From Actinomadura sp. HBU206391 (lineage in GTDB: Bacteria; Actinomycetota; Actinomycetes; Streptosporangiales; Streptosporangiaceae): DNA of 47,755 nt. The notes beneath the pieces were generated by a model. That model was not told the DNA's origin. It did not search any database and was given only the letters and a program-made list of their open reading frames with translations. The stretch lies in NCBI RefSeq assembly GCF_014323665.1, contig NZ_JABVEB010000036.1, forward strand, positions 1 through 47,755, in the 5' to 3' direction. This document shows positions 1-7,150 of the stretch, piece after piece; the first letter of the stretch is position 1, and every line of letters starts with the position of its first letter. The position numbers and the translations under genes were made by a program.

Positions 1-181
1 TGTTCGATGGACCCTGCTTTGTCGGTCATCAGGGGCTTAAAGTGTGAGAGATCATCTCTTTGGGCCGTGGCATGGCCCGAACCGGAGGTTCCATGCGCTC
101 GTGGGCCATGTATCGAGATCAGAGGGATCCTCCGATCGGGAAAAGACACCAGAGCCTGTCACGGGTCACGGTGGCCGCGGC
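1..181. other. Leader upstream of serine hydrolase, no gene seen
   Basis: No convincing coding region. Open frames run through here into the hydrolase gene, but they precede its lipoprotein signal peptide and show no family resemblance. A promoter is presumably present; I cannot place one with confidence. Confidence 0.4.
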
Positions 182-1333
182 ATGAGGCGGCCGGGCATGA
201 ACGGCCGGATCTCCGGTGGCCTCGTAGCGCTCCTGATCTTGACCGCCTGCTCGTCGGAGAACGGCGGGGAGAAGACCCCGGTCGACGTCCCGTCGCCCGG
301 CCGCACCTTCGATTCGGCCTGGGAGCAGGTCGCGCCGGACGCCGTCGGTCTCGACGCGGCGGAGTTGGAGCGGCTCGCGGCGGTCGCCGAACGAGGGCAG
401 TCGACCTGTCTCGTGGTGGTCCGCGACGGCAAGCTGGCCGGGGAGTGGTACTTCCAGGGGACGGATCAGGACACCGGGCGGAACGTCTACTCGGTCACGA
501 AGTCCGTCGCGAGCACCCTGGTCGGCATCGCCCAGGACGACGGCGACCTGCGCATCGGCGACAGGGCCTCCAAATGGATCACCGAATGGAAGGGCACGCC
601 CTCCGAGGCGGTCACGGTCCGCGACCTGCTGAGCAACGACTCGGGGCGGGAATGGAGCACCGACACGGACTACCGGAGGCTGCTCGGCGCCAGGGACCGC
701 ACCGCGTTCGCGATAGGCCTGAAGCAGGCCCGGCCGCCGGGCGAGGTCTGGGCCTACAACAACTCGGCGGTACAGACTCTCCAGCGAATCCTCCAGAAGG
801 CGACCGGACAGGACGTCGCCGCGTTCGCCCGCCAACGCCTGTTCGAACCCTTGGGCATGTCCCGGTCTACGCTGACGACCGACCGCGCGGGCAACGCACA
901 GCTGTTCATGGGGATGCAGTCCACCTGTCGTGACATGGCGCGTTTCGGATTGCTCATGCTGAACAACGGCCGGTGGGACGGCAGGCAGATCGTCTCCGCG
1001 GACTGGGTCAAGGAGGCCACCGGCCGATCGTCGACGAAGCTCAACGCCGCCTACGGCCATCTGTGGTGGCTCAACCGGCGGGGGCCCCTGGGCGAGCCGC
1101 TCGCCGCGACGGGGCGTTCGGGCGCCGGCCGCGTGACCAAGACGGGACGCCTGGTCCCCGGAGGTCCCGACCGGATGTACTGGGCGCTCGGGTTCGGCAA
1201 TCAGCTCATCCAGGTCGATCCGGGTTCCGGGACCGTCGTCGTCCGGGTCGGACCCGGCCGACTGCCCAGGCCGCCGACCTTCGGCCCCGCCGAGGCGAGC
1301 AAGATCACCGAGGCCGTCAAAGAGAAGGAGTAG
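182..1333 (+). CDS. Lipoprotein serine hydrolase, beta-lactamase/class C family
   Basis: Predicted exported serine hydrolase of the class C beta-lactamase/esterase/DD-peptidase fold, about 383 residues. Seen: N-terminal signal with lipobox LTAC (Cys23), an SxxK motif (SVTKS, Ser104 nucleophile and Lys107) and a YNNS motif (Tyr192) matching the second catalytic element. The start was chosen so that the signal peptide is N-terminal; ATG at 197 is equally possible and no strong ribosome site distinguishes them. Frames extending back to 44 would bury the signal sequence. The substrate cannot be read from sequence; peptide or ester hydrolysis at the cell surface is inferred. The methyltransferase remnant starts 7 nt after the stop. 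Confidence 0.85.
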   Translation: MRRPGMNGRISGGLVALLILTACSSENGGEKTPVDVPSPGRTFDSAWEQVAPDAVGLDAAELERLAAVAERGQSTCLVVVRDGKLAGEWYFQGTDQDTGRNVYSVTKSVASTLVGIAQDDGDLRIGDRASKWITEWKGTPSEAVTVRDLLSNDSGREWSTDTDYRRLLGARDRTAFAIGLKQARPPGEVWAYNNSAVQTLQRILQKATGQDVAAFARQRLFEPLGMSRSTLTTDRAGNAQLFMGMQSTCRDMARFGLLMLNNGRWDGRQIVSADWVKEATGRSSTKLNAAYGHLWWLNRRGPLGEPLAATGRSGAGRVTKTGRLVPGGPDRMYWALGFGNQLIQVDPGSGTVVVRVGPGRLPRPPTFGPAEASKITEAVKEKE

Positions 1334-1340
1334 GCGCTTC

Positions 1341-1835
1341 ATGCCCGACCTGCGGGCCGACCAGGCCCACGGAGCACGCATCTATGACTACATCCTCGGC
1401 GGGAAGGACCACTTCCGGATCGACCGGGATGCGGGCGATGCCGCACTCGCGGCGTGGCCGGCGTTGCGCGTGCACATGCCGGCCAATCGCGAGTTCATGC
1501 ATCGCACCGCGCGTTATCTCGCGGTCGAGAAGGGCATCCGGCAGTTTCTCGACATCGGGAGCGGCATCCCGACCTCGCCGAACCTGCACGAGGTAGTTCA
1601 GGACGTGGCGCCCGCCTCACGGGTGGTGTACGTCGACGACGGTCCGATCGTGCTCGTGCACGCCCAGGCGCTGACGGAAGGCACGCCGGAGGGCCGCACC
1701 ACCTTCATCGACGCGGACATGCGCCGGCCCGAGGAGATTCTGAACGCACCCGAGCTCCTGGACGTGCTCGACCTGACCGAGCCCGTCAGGGACGAGGACA
1801 TCGCGATGTACGGAGGCGTCGCCCGCAAGCCCTGA
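1341..1835 (+). CDS. SAM-dependent methyltransferase (DUF574 family), internally deleted
   Basis: Start is typical of the actinobacterial DUF574/Methyltransf_19 family: an N-terminal segment with ARIYDYILGGKDHF (about residues 11-24), then the SAM-binding motif FLDIGSGIPTSPN near residue 69. Family members are normally about 260-280 residues; this has 164. The frame goes from the strand-4 region (LDLTEPV, about residue 145) straight to the usual C-terminal ending MYGGVARKP, so roughly 100 residues of the catalytic core are missing while the frame is kept. An AAGGAG ribosome site lies about 11 nt before the ATG. It probably cannot methylate. It may be co-transcribed with the hydrolase. Confidence 0.8.
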   Translation: MPDLRADQAHGARIYDYILGGKDHFRIDRDAGDAALAAWPALRVHMPANREFMHRTARYLAVEKGIRQFLDIGSGIPTSPNLHEVVQDVAPASRVVYVDDGPIVLVHAQALTEGTPEGRTTFIDADMRRPEEILNAPELLDVLDLTEPVRDEDIAMYGGVARKP

Positions 1836-1861
1836 CCGGACGACCATCGGTGGCGCAGTGT

Positions 1862-2167
1862 TCATGAGCCCGCACGGTCATGGCGCCTGTGCTGTCCCGG
1901 AGGGTCGAGGACGACGCCGTCGTCGATCAGACGGCACAGCAGGGTGTGGGCGGCTCCGGCGTCCATGCGGACGAGCACGCTCGCTCGACCGGCCGGGTCG
2001 ATGTACGGAGAGACGCCCAGGGTGGCCGTGACGACGCTGCGAACCGTCAGCCAGCGGCCAAGATGATGGCGGAGGTCCCGGGCGAGATCGATGGCCAGGC
2101 GCTGTTCGGCGCTGAGCCGCTCGCCGCCGCACCGCTGGGTTCTGGGCTCCTCGGTCGGGGGATTCAT
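1862..2167 (-). CDS. Hypothetical actinobacterial protein
   Basis: A 101-residue protein with no family that I recognise. It has a helical middle (LSAEQRLAIDLARDLRHHLG) and a C-terminal part rich in Leu/Val. The start at 2167 is preceded by GGAG at good spacing; an upstream ATG at 2224, also behind an AGGAGAG, would add 19 residues. It is convergent with the methyltransferase remnant and divergent from the XRE regulator. Function unknown; no cysteine cluster or membrane segment stands out. Confidence 0.5.
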   Translation of the reverse strand: MNPPTEEPRTQRCGGERLSAEQRLAIDLARDLRHHLGRWLTVRSVVTATLGVSPYIDPAGRASVLVRMDAGAAHTLLCRLIDDGVVLDPPGQHRRHDRAGS

Positions 2168-2503
2168 TGTCGTCTCCGTCGGGTGGCGAGGCGCCCACCA
2201 GGGGGTGAGCGTCCAGAGGATCATCGAGTGGTGCTCTCCTGATCGGTCGATCGGTGTTGGAGGCGGAACCACACGGCCGGCACATCGGTCGCTCCCAGGA
2301 ACGCTAGACCGCCGGTCGACGCCTTCCCGCGCATGCCCGCCCGGCGGCCCGGACGACAATTGATCAGATGGCATTGTGCACCGCCCTCACCTGCGAATTC
2401 GGTGCCCACAGGGTCTCGCGGACGGACTACGCTGAGATAGCCGAAACACAGGCAGCCCACCTGCACAAGGATTCCTCGGCAGAACTATGGAGATGTGCGG
2501 ACG
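2168..2503. other. Divergent intergenic region, no further gene seen
   Basis: About 335 bases between the leftward hypothetical gene and the rightward XRE regulator. It must hold promoters for both. GGAG at 2489-2492 serves the regulator. Nothing else could be identified. Confidence 0.4.
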
Positions 2504-3310
2504 ATGGCCGGTAATCACCTGACAGCGCGCGCTTTTCTTGCTAGAGAGATCCGGATAGCTCGCGAGGCGAAAGGGATGAGTCGGGCTGCACTCGGCAAAG
2601 CGGTCTTCGTCTCGGAGTCTCTCGTCACCGCCTGGGAGAAGGGCAGATATCTGCCCAAGCCCGATGTGATAGATCGCTTGGAGAGCGTTCTCGGCACCAG
2701 GGGCGTTCTCGGCCGCATACTCGACGACCTGGTCAGCGTCACCGTACCGCCGGAGTGGTTCGGCCGCTGGGTCGAGATCGAAGCGAAGGCCACCGCTTTA
2801 TGGTCCTTCGAACTCGCTGTCGTTCCCGGCCTGTTGCAAGCACCCGAATACGCTCGTGCTGTCTTGCGAGCGGCGAACCATCTCGCCGACACCGAAGAGA
2901 TGGTGACCGCTCGGCTGGAACGGCAGCGGATCCTTTCCAAGGATGAGGCGCCGATGCTCGTGGTGCTCATGGACCAGAGCGTGCTGCAACGCAACATCGG
3001 CGGTGCCGATGTCATGTGCGGCCAATTGACGCATCTCGCGGAGATGGCGCAGCACGACAACGTAGTGATCCAGATCGTCCCGTTGATGGCGACCGTGTGC
3101 GCCGGTTTCCTCGGAGGCTTCGTCATCGCCAACTTCGATGGTGGCAATGACGTGGCATACGTGGACAATCAACTCAGCGGCGAGGTGGTCGAGCAGGCGG
3201 AGTGCGTTGTGCGACTGCGGCGTATGTTCGAGGTCTTCAGAGCGGACGCCCTGCCGCGGCAGGAGACGGTCGAACTCATCATCAGGGCGGCAGAGCGATG
3301 GAAGGCTTGA
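2504..3310 (+). CDS. XRE-family HTH regulator with DUF5753 domain
   Basis: DNA-binding regulator of about 268 residues. An N-terminal helix-turn-helix (about residues 12-65, motifs REIRIAREAKGMSRAALGK and ESLVTAWEKGRYLP) is followed by a DUF5753 domain (WSFELAVVPGLLQAPEYARA near 105, FLGGFVIANF near 208). This pairing is common in actinomycetes and is nearly always followed by a DUF397 gene, as here. The start at 2504 gives better spacing to GGAG (2489-2492) than the in-frame GTG at 2495. The DUF397 gene overlaps its end by 13 nt, so the two are translated together. Roles in development or antibiotic control are known for relatives; here this is only inference. Confidence 0.9.
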   Translation: MAGNHLTARAFLAREIRIAREAKGMSRAALGKAVFVSESLVTAWEKGRYLPKPDVIDRLESVLGTRGVLGRILDDLVSVTVPPEWFGRWVEIEAKATALWSFELAVVPGLLQAPEYARAVLRAANHLADTEEMVTARLERQRILSKDEAPMLVVLMDQSVLQRNIGGADVMCGQLTHLAEMAQHDNVVIQIVPLMATVCAGFLGGFVIANFDGGNDVAYVDNQLSGEVVEQAECVVRLRRMFEVFRADALPRQETVELIIRAAERWKA

Positions 3311-3489
3311 AGTGGCGCAAGGCGTCACGAAGCGGTGCGAATGGCGGGAACTGCGTTGAGGTGGCACGTGCGGCGAACCGGGTCTTGTCGCGTGACAGCA
3401 AGGATCCCGATGGGGTGATCCTCCGGTTCTCCCCGGACGCCTGGCGGCGGCTCATCGCCCAGATCAAGGAGGGCCGGCTGGACCTCTGA
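3298..3489 (+). CDS. DUF397 domain protein
   Basis: A 63-residue protein of the DUF397 family, recognised by LKWRKASRSGANGGNCVEVA at the N-terminus, then the VLSRDSKDPDG and ILRFSPDAWRRLI blocks. The ATG at 3298 lies inside the end of the XRE gene (13-nt overlap), which is the usual arrangement. Such small proteins act with their XRE partner, possibly as an antagonist or co-factor. A strong hairpin terminator follows. Confidence 0.9.
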   Translation: MEGLKWRKASRSGANGGNCVEVARAANRVLSRDSKDPDGVILRFSPDAWRRLIAQIKEGRLDL

Positions 3490-3533
3490 GCTTCGTACCT
3501 CCGCGTTCCAGGCCCGAGCCGGTACGAGCAAGG

Positions 3534-3583
3534 CGAACCGCCCCGGCCCGGGGGGAGCGTGGAGGAGCCGGGGCGGTTCGTTT
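3534..3583 (+). terminator. Rho-independent-like terminator after the XRE/DUF397 pair
   Basis: A perfect 14-bp inverted repeat: CGAACCGCCCCGGC at 3534-3547 pairs with GCCGGGGCGGTTCG at 3567-3580, with a 19-nt loop, followed by TTT. It lies 45 nt after the DUF397 stop and upstream of the LysE gene, so it closes the two-gene unit. Confidence 0.75.
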
Positions 3584-3755
3584 CGCCGGGCCTGGATCGG
3601 CCCGGAGTCAGGTCGGGCGCGGAAGCCGGTCATAGATGATCACCCGCAGAGGCAGTTTCCGTTCACGGAAATTCACATTGCGATCGGATATGCACGGAGC
3701 GGAGTGGGGCTCTCCTCACGGCGACACGAGCTCAGCGCTATGGCACGCTGGCCTG

Positions 3756-4382
3756 GTGGCCGTACCGCTCGATCTGCTCCTCCCTTTCCTCGTCGCGTCG
3801 GTGCTGGTGACGGTGATCCCGGGCGCGGACATGGCGCTCGTCACCCGGCAGGTCCTGGTCGGCGGGGCGGCGCAGGCGCAGAAGACGATCTTCGGGAATC
3901 TCGCCGGACTGCTCGTCCACGGCGTAGCGCTCGCCGCCGGGCTGTCGGCGCTGATCGTGGCGTCGGCGACGGCCTACACCGTCGTCAAGCTCGCGGGCGC
4001 CGCCTACCTCCTCTACCTCGGCGTTCAGACGCTGCTGACCTCCAAGCGCCCGCAGGCCGGCCCGCCCCCGGTCAGCGCCGCCGCACCACGCCGGGCGTTC
4101 CTGCAGGGGCTCATCAGCACCGTCCTCAACCCGAAGCCCGCGATCTTCTTCCTGACCTTCCTGCCGCAGTTCGTGGACCGTGACTCGGCGGTCCTGCCGC
4201 AGACGCTGACCCTCACGGCCGTACACGTGGTCATCGGGCTCGTCTGGCTCTCCGCGTACGCCCGCCTCGTCCATCGCGCACGCGGCGTGCTCACCGCGCC
4301 GCGCGTGAAGGCATGGATCGAGCGGACCACCGGTGTGGTGCTCATCGCGTTCGGGCTGCGCGTCGCCGTCGAGCGACGCTGA
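3756..4382 (+). CDS. LysE-family amino-acid/metabolite exporter
   Basis: Membrane exporter of the LysE/RhtB family, 208 residues from the GTG at 3756, the family's usual length. Seen: N-terminal hydrophobic segment LLLPFLVASVLVTVIPGADM with the family's P-G pair near residue 21, a GNLAGLLVHG helix, then FLQGLISTVLNPKPAIFFLTFLPQF split by typical Asn-Pro-Lys-Pro, and two C-terminal helices. It probably exports amino acids or related compounds by proton exchange. An upstream ATG at 3690 would add a polar extension unlike the family. No regulator gene adjoins it. Confidence 0.85.
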   Translation: MAVPLDLLLPFLVASVLVTVIPGADMALVTRQVLVGGAAQAQKTIFGNLAGLLVHGVALAAGLSALIVASATAYTVVKLAGAAYLLYLGVQTLLTSKRPQAGPPPVSAAAPRRAFLQGLISTVLNPKPAIFFLTFLPQFVDRDSAVLPQTLTLTAVHVVIGLVWLSAYARLVHRARGVLTAPRVKAWIERTTGVVLIAFGLRVAVERR

Positions 4383-4530
4383 CCGTACTCAGCGCTGCTC
4401 GAACTGGTGGTGGAAGCCGAGCAGTCATCCTCCCCACCGAACTGGTCGTACGCGACTCCGCCTGACTAGGCTCGACGGACGTTCCCTGGATCACCGTGCA
4501 ACCCGGCTTACGTCTGTGAGGCTCGAAGCG

Positions 4531-5130
4531 ATGGCCGCCGAACCGTTGGAACTCGCCGTTGCCGACGCCGCCGCGTGGCGCGAATGGTTGGGCGAATCGC
4601 ACGGGACCTCGGCCGGGGTATGGCTGGTGCTCGCCAAGAAGGGCACGACGCGGCCGACCAGCCTCACCTATGATCAGGCGCTCGATGAGGCGTTGTGCCA
4701 CGGGTGGATCGACGGCCAGTCGCGCCGCCGGGACGAGACCACCTACTACCGGCGCTTCACGCCCCGCCGGGCACGGAGCCCTTGGTCCGAACGCAATGTC
4801 GGCAACATCGAGCGCCTGGCGGGCGAAGGCCGGATGCACCCGGCGGGAGTGGCCGAAGTCGAGCGCGCCAAGGCGGATGGGCGCTGGGATGCGGCCTATG
4901 CCGGTCAGGCCGGCATCGAGATGCCGGCCGATCTGGACGCGGCATTGACCGCCGAGCCGAGGGCGCGAGCGATGTTCGACATCCTGACGAGCCAGAACCG
5001 CTACGCCGTCCTGTACCGGATCATGAGTGCCAAGCGCTCCGACACCCGAGCCCGTCGTATCGAGCAGTACGTCACCATGCTGGCCGGCGGCGAGACGATC
5101 TACCCGCAGAAGCGCAAGCTCAGCGATTGA
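4531..5130 (+). CDS. YdeI/OmpD-associated family protein
   Basis: A 199-residue cytosolic protein of the YdeI/OmpD-associated group. Diagnostic blocks: WLVLAKKG near residue 32, TYDQALDEALCHGWIDGQ near 49-66, RRFTPRRARSPWSERN near 75-90 and a C-terminal Arg-rich helix. Relatives in other bacteria are tied to protection against antimicrobial peptides or to stress, but no enzyme activity is firmly known. The start at 4531 removes an unconserved upstream extension. An unusual 21-bp hairpin follows the stop. Confidence 0.85.
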   Translation: MAAEPLELAVADAAAWREWLGESHGTSAGVWLVLAKKGTTRPTSLTYDQALDEALCHGWIDGQSRRRDETTYYRRFTPRRARSPWSERNVGNIERLAGEGRMHPAGVAEVERAKADGRWDAAYAGQAGIEMPADLDAALTAEPRARAMFDILTSQNRYAVLYRIMSAKRSDTRARRIEQYVTMLAGGETIYPQKRKLSD

Positions 5131-5150
5131 CCGGGCGGGATGAATCAAAG

Positions 5151-5204
5151 GAACAACTGCATGATCACGGCAGAGGAATCTCCGCCGTGATCATGCAGTT
5201 GTTC
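5151..5204. repeat. Perfect 21-bp inverted repeat (hairpin) upstream of Rpn-family gene
   Basis: Bases 5151-5171 and 5184-5204 are perfect reverse complements, separated by a 12-nt loop that could pair further (GAG/CTC). The stem core is CATGATCACGGC. No T-run follows (GCTCCATATC), so it is not a textbook terminator. It lies 20 nt after the YdeI-like stop and 50 nt before the Rpn-family start. Confidence 0.85.
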
Positions 5205-5253
5205 GCTCCATATCGCGACTACTCTGCGGATTCATTAGATAACTTACTGCGAC

Positions 5254-6132
5254 GTGCCTTCCCCCCGTCATGACACCATCAACCGGTTGTTCCGCGATCG
5301 TCCCGAGCTCGCAGTGGAGATCCTCCGTGAACTGATGGATGTCGAGGTGCCCGCGGTCGCGCCCGTGCAGCTCGAGAGCAACGATTTCAACGACCGGCCC
5401 TCCAAGGATTTTCAACCCGACACGGTCATCACGGTGGGCCCTCGGCAGGCACCGGTGCACGGCATCATCGTCGAGGTTCAGCAGGACAGGACCGAGGCCA
5501 AGCGCAGACAACTGCCCCGTTACGCGGCTGCGCTGTGGCTACTCTTGCGCTGCCCCGTGACCGTCCTGTGCGTCTGCCCCGATCCGGGTGCGGCGGCGTG
5601 GTACAGCGAGCCGATCTCGACCGGGCTACCCGGCTACGTCTTTCGGGCCGCTGTGCTGAGCCCGGGTCGCGTTCCAGTGATCACGGATATAGAGGAGGCC
5701 GCGGCGCATCCGGAGCTGGCCGCGATGGCAGTGATGGTGCACGGACTGCGGCGGCCGGTGGCCGAAGCGTTCGTCGGCGCACTCGATCTGATGAAGCCCG
5801 AATACGCTCCGCAGTACTATGAGTACGCATACGGCATGGCCGCGCCGGCGGTACGACGCATTCTGGAGGAGATCATGTCTTCTGCGACCTGGCCGGTCTA
5901 CAGTCCCTTCGCCCGCGAGCACTACGGACGCGGCAAGGACGAAGGCCGTGCGGAAGGCCGTGCGGAAGGGGAGGCCCAGGCGGTCTTGCGGGTGCTGGCG
6001 GCGCGGCGGATCGAGGTGCCCGAGGACGCTCGAGCCCGCATCCGGGAGTGCACCGACCAGCGGCAGCTCGACGTCTGGCTCGACCGTGCCGCAGTCGCGA
6101 CCTCGATCACCGACCTGTTCGACTCACACTGA
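5254..6132 (+). CDS. Rpn/YhgA-like PD-(D/E)XK nuclease-family protein
   Basis: A 292-residue protein resembling the large actinomycete family related to Rpn/YhgA recombination-promoting nucleases. Seen: N-terminal HDTINRLFRDRPELAVEILR, an Asp in QPDTVITV (about residue 60), then GIIVEVQQDRTEAKR near 71-85, which fits the D-x(n)-E-x-Q core, and a charged C-terminal tail with GRAEGRAEGEAQ near 230. The GTG at 5254 lacks a clear ribosome site. DNA-nicking or recombination activity is known for E. coli Rpn proteins and is only inferred here. The preceding hairpin could be related. Confidence 0.75.
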   Translation: MPSPRHDTINRLFRDRPELAVEILRELMDVEVPAVAPVQLESNDFNDRPSKDFQPDTVITVGPRQAPVHGIIVEVQQDRTEAKRRQLPRYAAALWLLLRCPVTVLCVCPDPGAAAWYSEPISTGLPGYVFRAAVLSPGRVPVITDIEEAAAHPELAAMAVMVHGLRRPVAEAFVGALDLMKPEYAPQYYEYAYGMAAPAVRRILEEIMSSATWPVYSPFAREHYGRGKDEGRAEGRAEGEAQAVLRVLAARRIEVPEDARARIRECTDQRQLDVWLDRAAVATSITDLFDSH

Positions 6133-6247
6133 TGCAACGATCCGGTGGCATCGGCCGTGGTCGCCGTACTTCCGAGCTAATGGACCCGCACAGTACGCCG
6201 CCAGGCTGCCCAGAGCACCGCAGGGCGATTTCAAAGTCGGCAAATGT

Positions 6248-6643
6248 TCACATCTGCCCATCGGGCATGTCCATGATCGGATGCACCTCCACCGCGGCGA
6301 ACCGTGCGTCGGGGATGCGCGCAGCGATCTCGCTCGCCCGTTCCAGGCTCTCGCAGTCGACCACGATGTACCCCGCCATCTGCTCCTTGGTCTCGACGTA
6401 GGGCCCGTCCGTGGTGGTCAGGAAACCGTCGCGCACCCGAATGCTCCTGGTGTTCGTCGGATCGGCCAGCGCGGCGGCCACGACCAGCTCACCGGATTCG
6501 GTGATCTCCCGGTGCAGGGCCTCGGACTGCCTGGTCAGCTCATCGCGCTCTTCCACCGGCATCGCCAGGAACTCCGGGTTGCGCAGGAACATCGGATGCT
6601 CCCAGTTCTCCGGGTTGCTGTAGATCAACAGCAGATACTTCAT
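6248..6643 (-). CDS. YCII-related (DGPF domain) protein
   Basis: A 131-residue protein of the YCII/DGPF family, with MKYLLLIYSNPENW at the start, FLTTTDGPYVETKEQMAGYIVVDCES in the middle and EVHPIMDMP at the end. Such proteins often sit with ECF sigma factors or small enzymes and have a ferredoxin-like fold of uncertain role. The ATG at 6643 has GAGGGAG in front; longer frames reach into a repetitive spacer and are unlikely. It is the last gene of a leftward run MFS-VOC-YCII. Confidence 0.85.
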   Translation of the reverse strand: MKYLLLIYSNPENWEHPMFLRNPEFLAMPVEERDELTRQSEALHREITESGELVVAAALADPTNTRSIRVRDGFLTTTDGPYVETKEQMAGYIVVDCESLERASEIAARIPDARFAAVEVHPIMDMPDGQM

Positions 6644-6693
6644 CTTGACTCCCTCTTCGAGCACGATACCCAGGGCGAGATCCGACCCTCGGC

Positions 6694-6785
6694 CACGCCG
6701 ATCGACCGGCGATGCACACCCCCCGATCACGCCGATCGACCGGCGATGCACGGTGCCCCGATCAGGCCGATGGACCGGCGACGCC
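6694..6785. repeat. Three-copy imperfect tandem repeat between YCII and VOC genes
   Basis: A 24-bp unit containing GCCGATCGACCGGCGATGC is present exactly at 6694-6717 and 6728-6751, and degenerately at 6763-6785 (period 34-35). The third copy covers the VOC stop codon. Each unit holds a CGATCG core. Confidence 0.8.
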
Positions 6786-7148
6786 GATCACGTTGCCTTC
6801 GGGGTCGATGAACCGCCCGACCGCAAAATCCCCGGACCCCGGCTCAGGGCCCATCAGGCGCCTACCGCCGAGGCTCTCGGCCTTCTGGAGCGCGGACTCG
6901 ACGTCGGGTACGCCCACATAGAACAGGACCTGGCGCTCATGGCCCGGGCCGCCGCCGACACCGCCGTTGATGCCGTTCCCTTCGCCGGTCGTGCTCCCGT
7001 CCACGAAGCCGTACATGCCCGGCTGCGAGACCTTCTCGGTGGTCGCGTCGCCCACGCGGAACTCCCAGCCGAACAGCTCGCCGTAGTAGCCGTGGAGCTT
7101 CGCGGGGTCGTTCCCGATGATCTCAAAATGCACCACTGGTAGTCCCAT
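6762..7148 (-). CDS. VOC-family (glyoxalase-like) protein
   Basis: A 128-residue single-domain vicinal-oxygen-chelate protein. Motifs: VVHFEIIGNDPAKLHGYYGELFGWEF at the N-terminus (quoted in part; ligand-like His7), GHERQVLFYVGVPDVESAL near residue 70, and FIDPEGNVIGVAG at the end. The third metal-position Glu of true glyoxalases is not evident, so a binding or resistance role is as likely as enzymatic. The ATG is 2 nt after the MFS stop, so the two are translationally linked. Confidence 0.9.
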   Translation of the reverse strand: MGLPVVHFEIIGNDPAKLHGYYGELFGWEFRVGDATTEKVSQPGMYGFVDGSTTGEGNGINGGVGGGPGHERQVLFYVGVPDVESALQKAESLGGRRLMGPEPGSGDFAVGRFIDPEGNVIGVAGPSA

Positions 7149-7150
7149 GG

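Noticed and set aside
119..1381. 420-residue leftward open frame
   Set aside because: It is antisense to the serine hydrolase, which has clear catalytic motifs and a lipobox. The leftward protein is Arg/Gly/Pro-rich, as expected of a high-GC shadow.
6694..6785. Possible CRISPR array
   Set aside because: Only three units, the last degenerate, with spacers of about 10 bp and no cas genes. It is a short tandem repeat.
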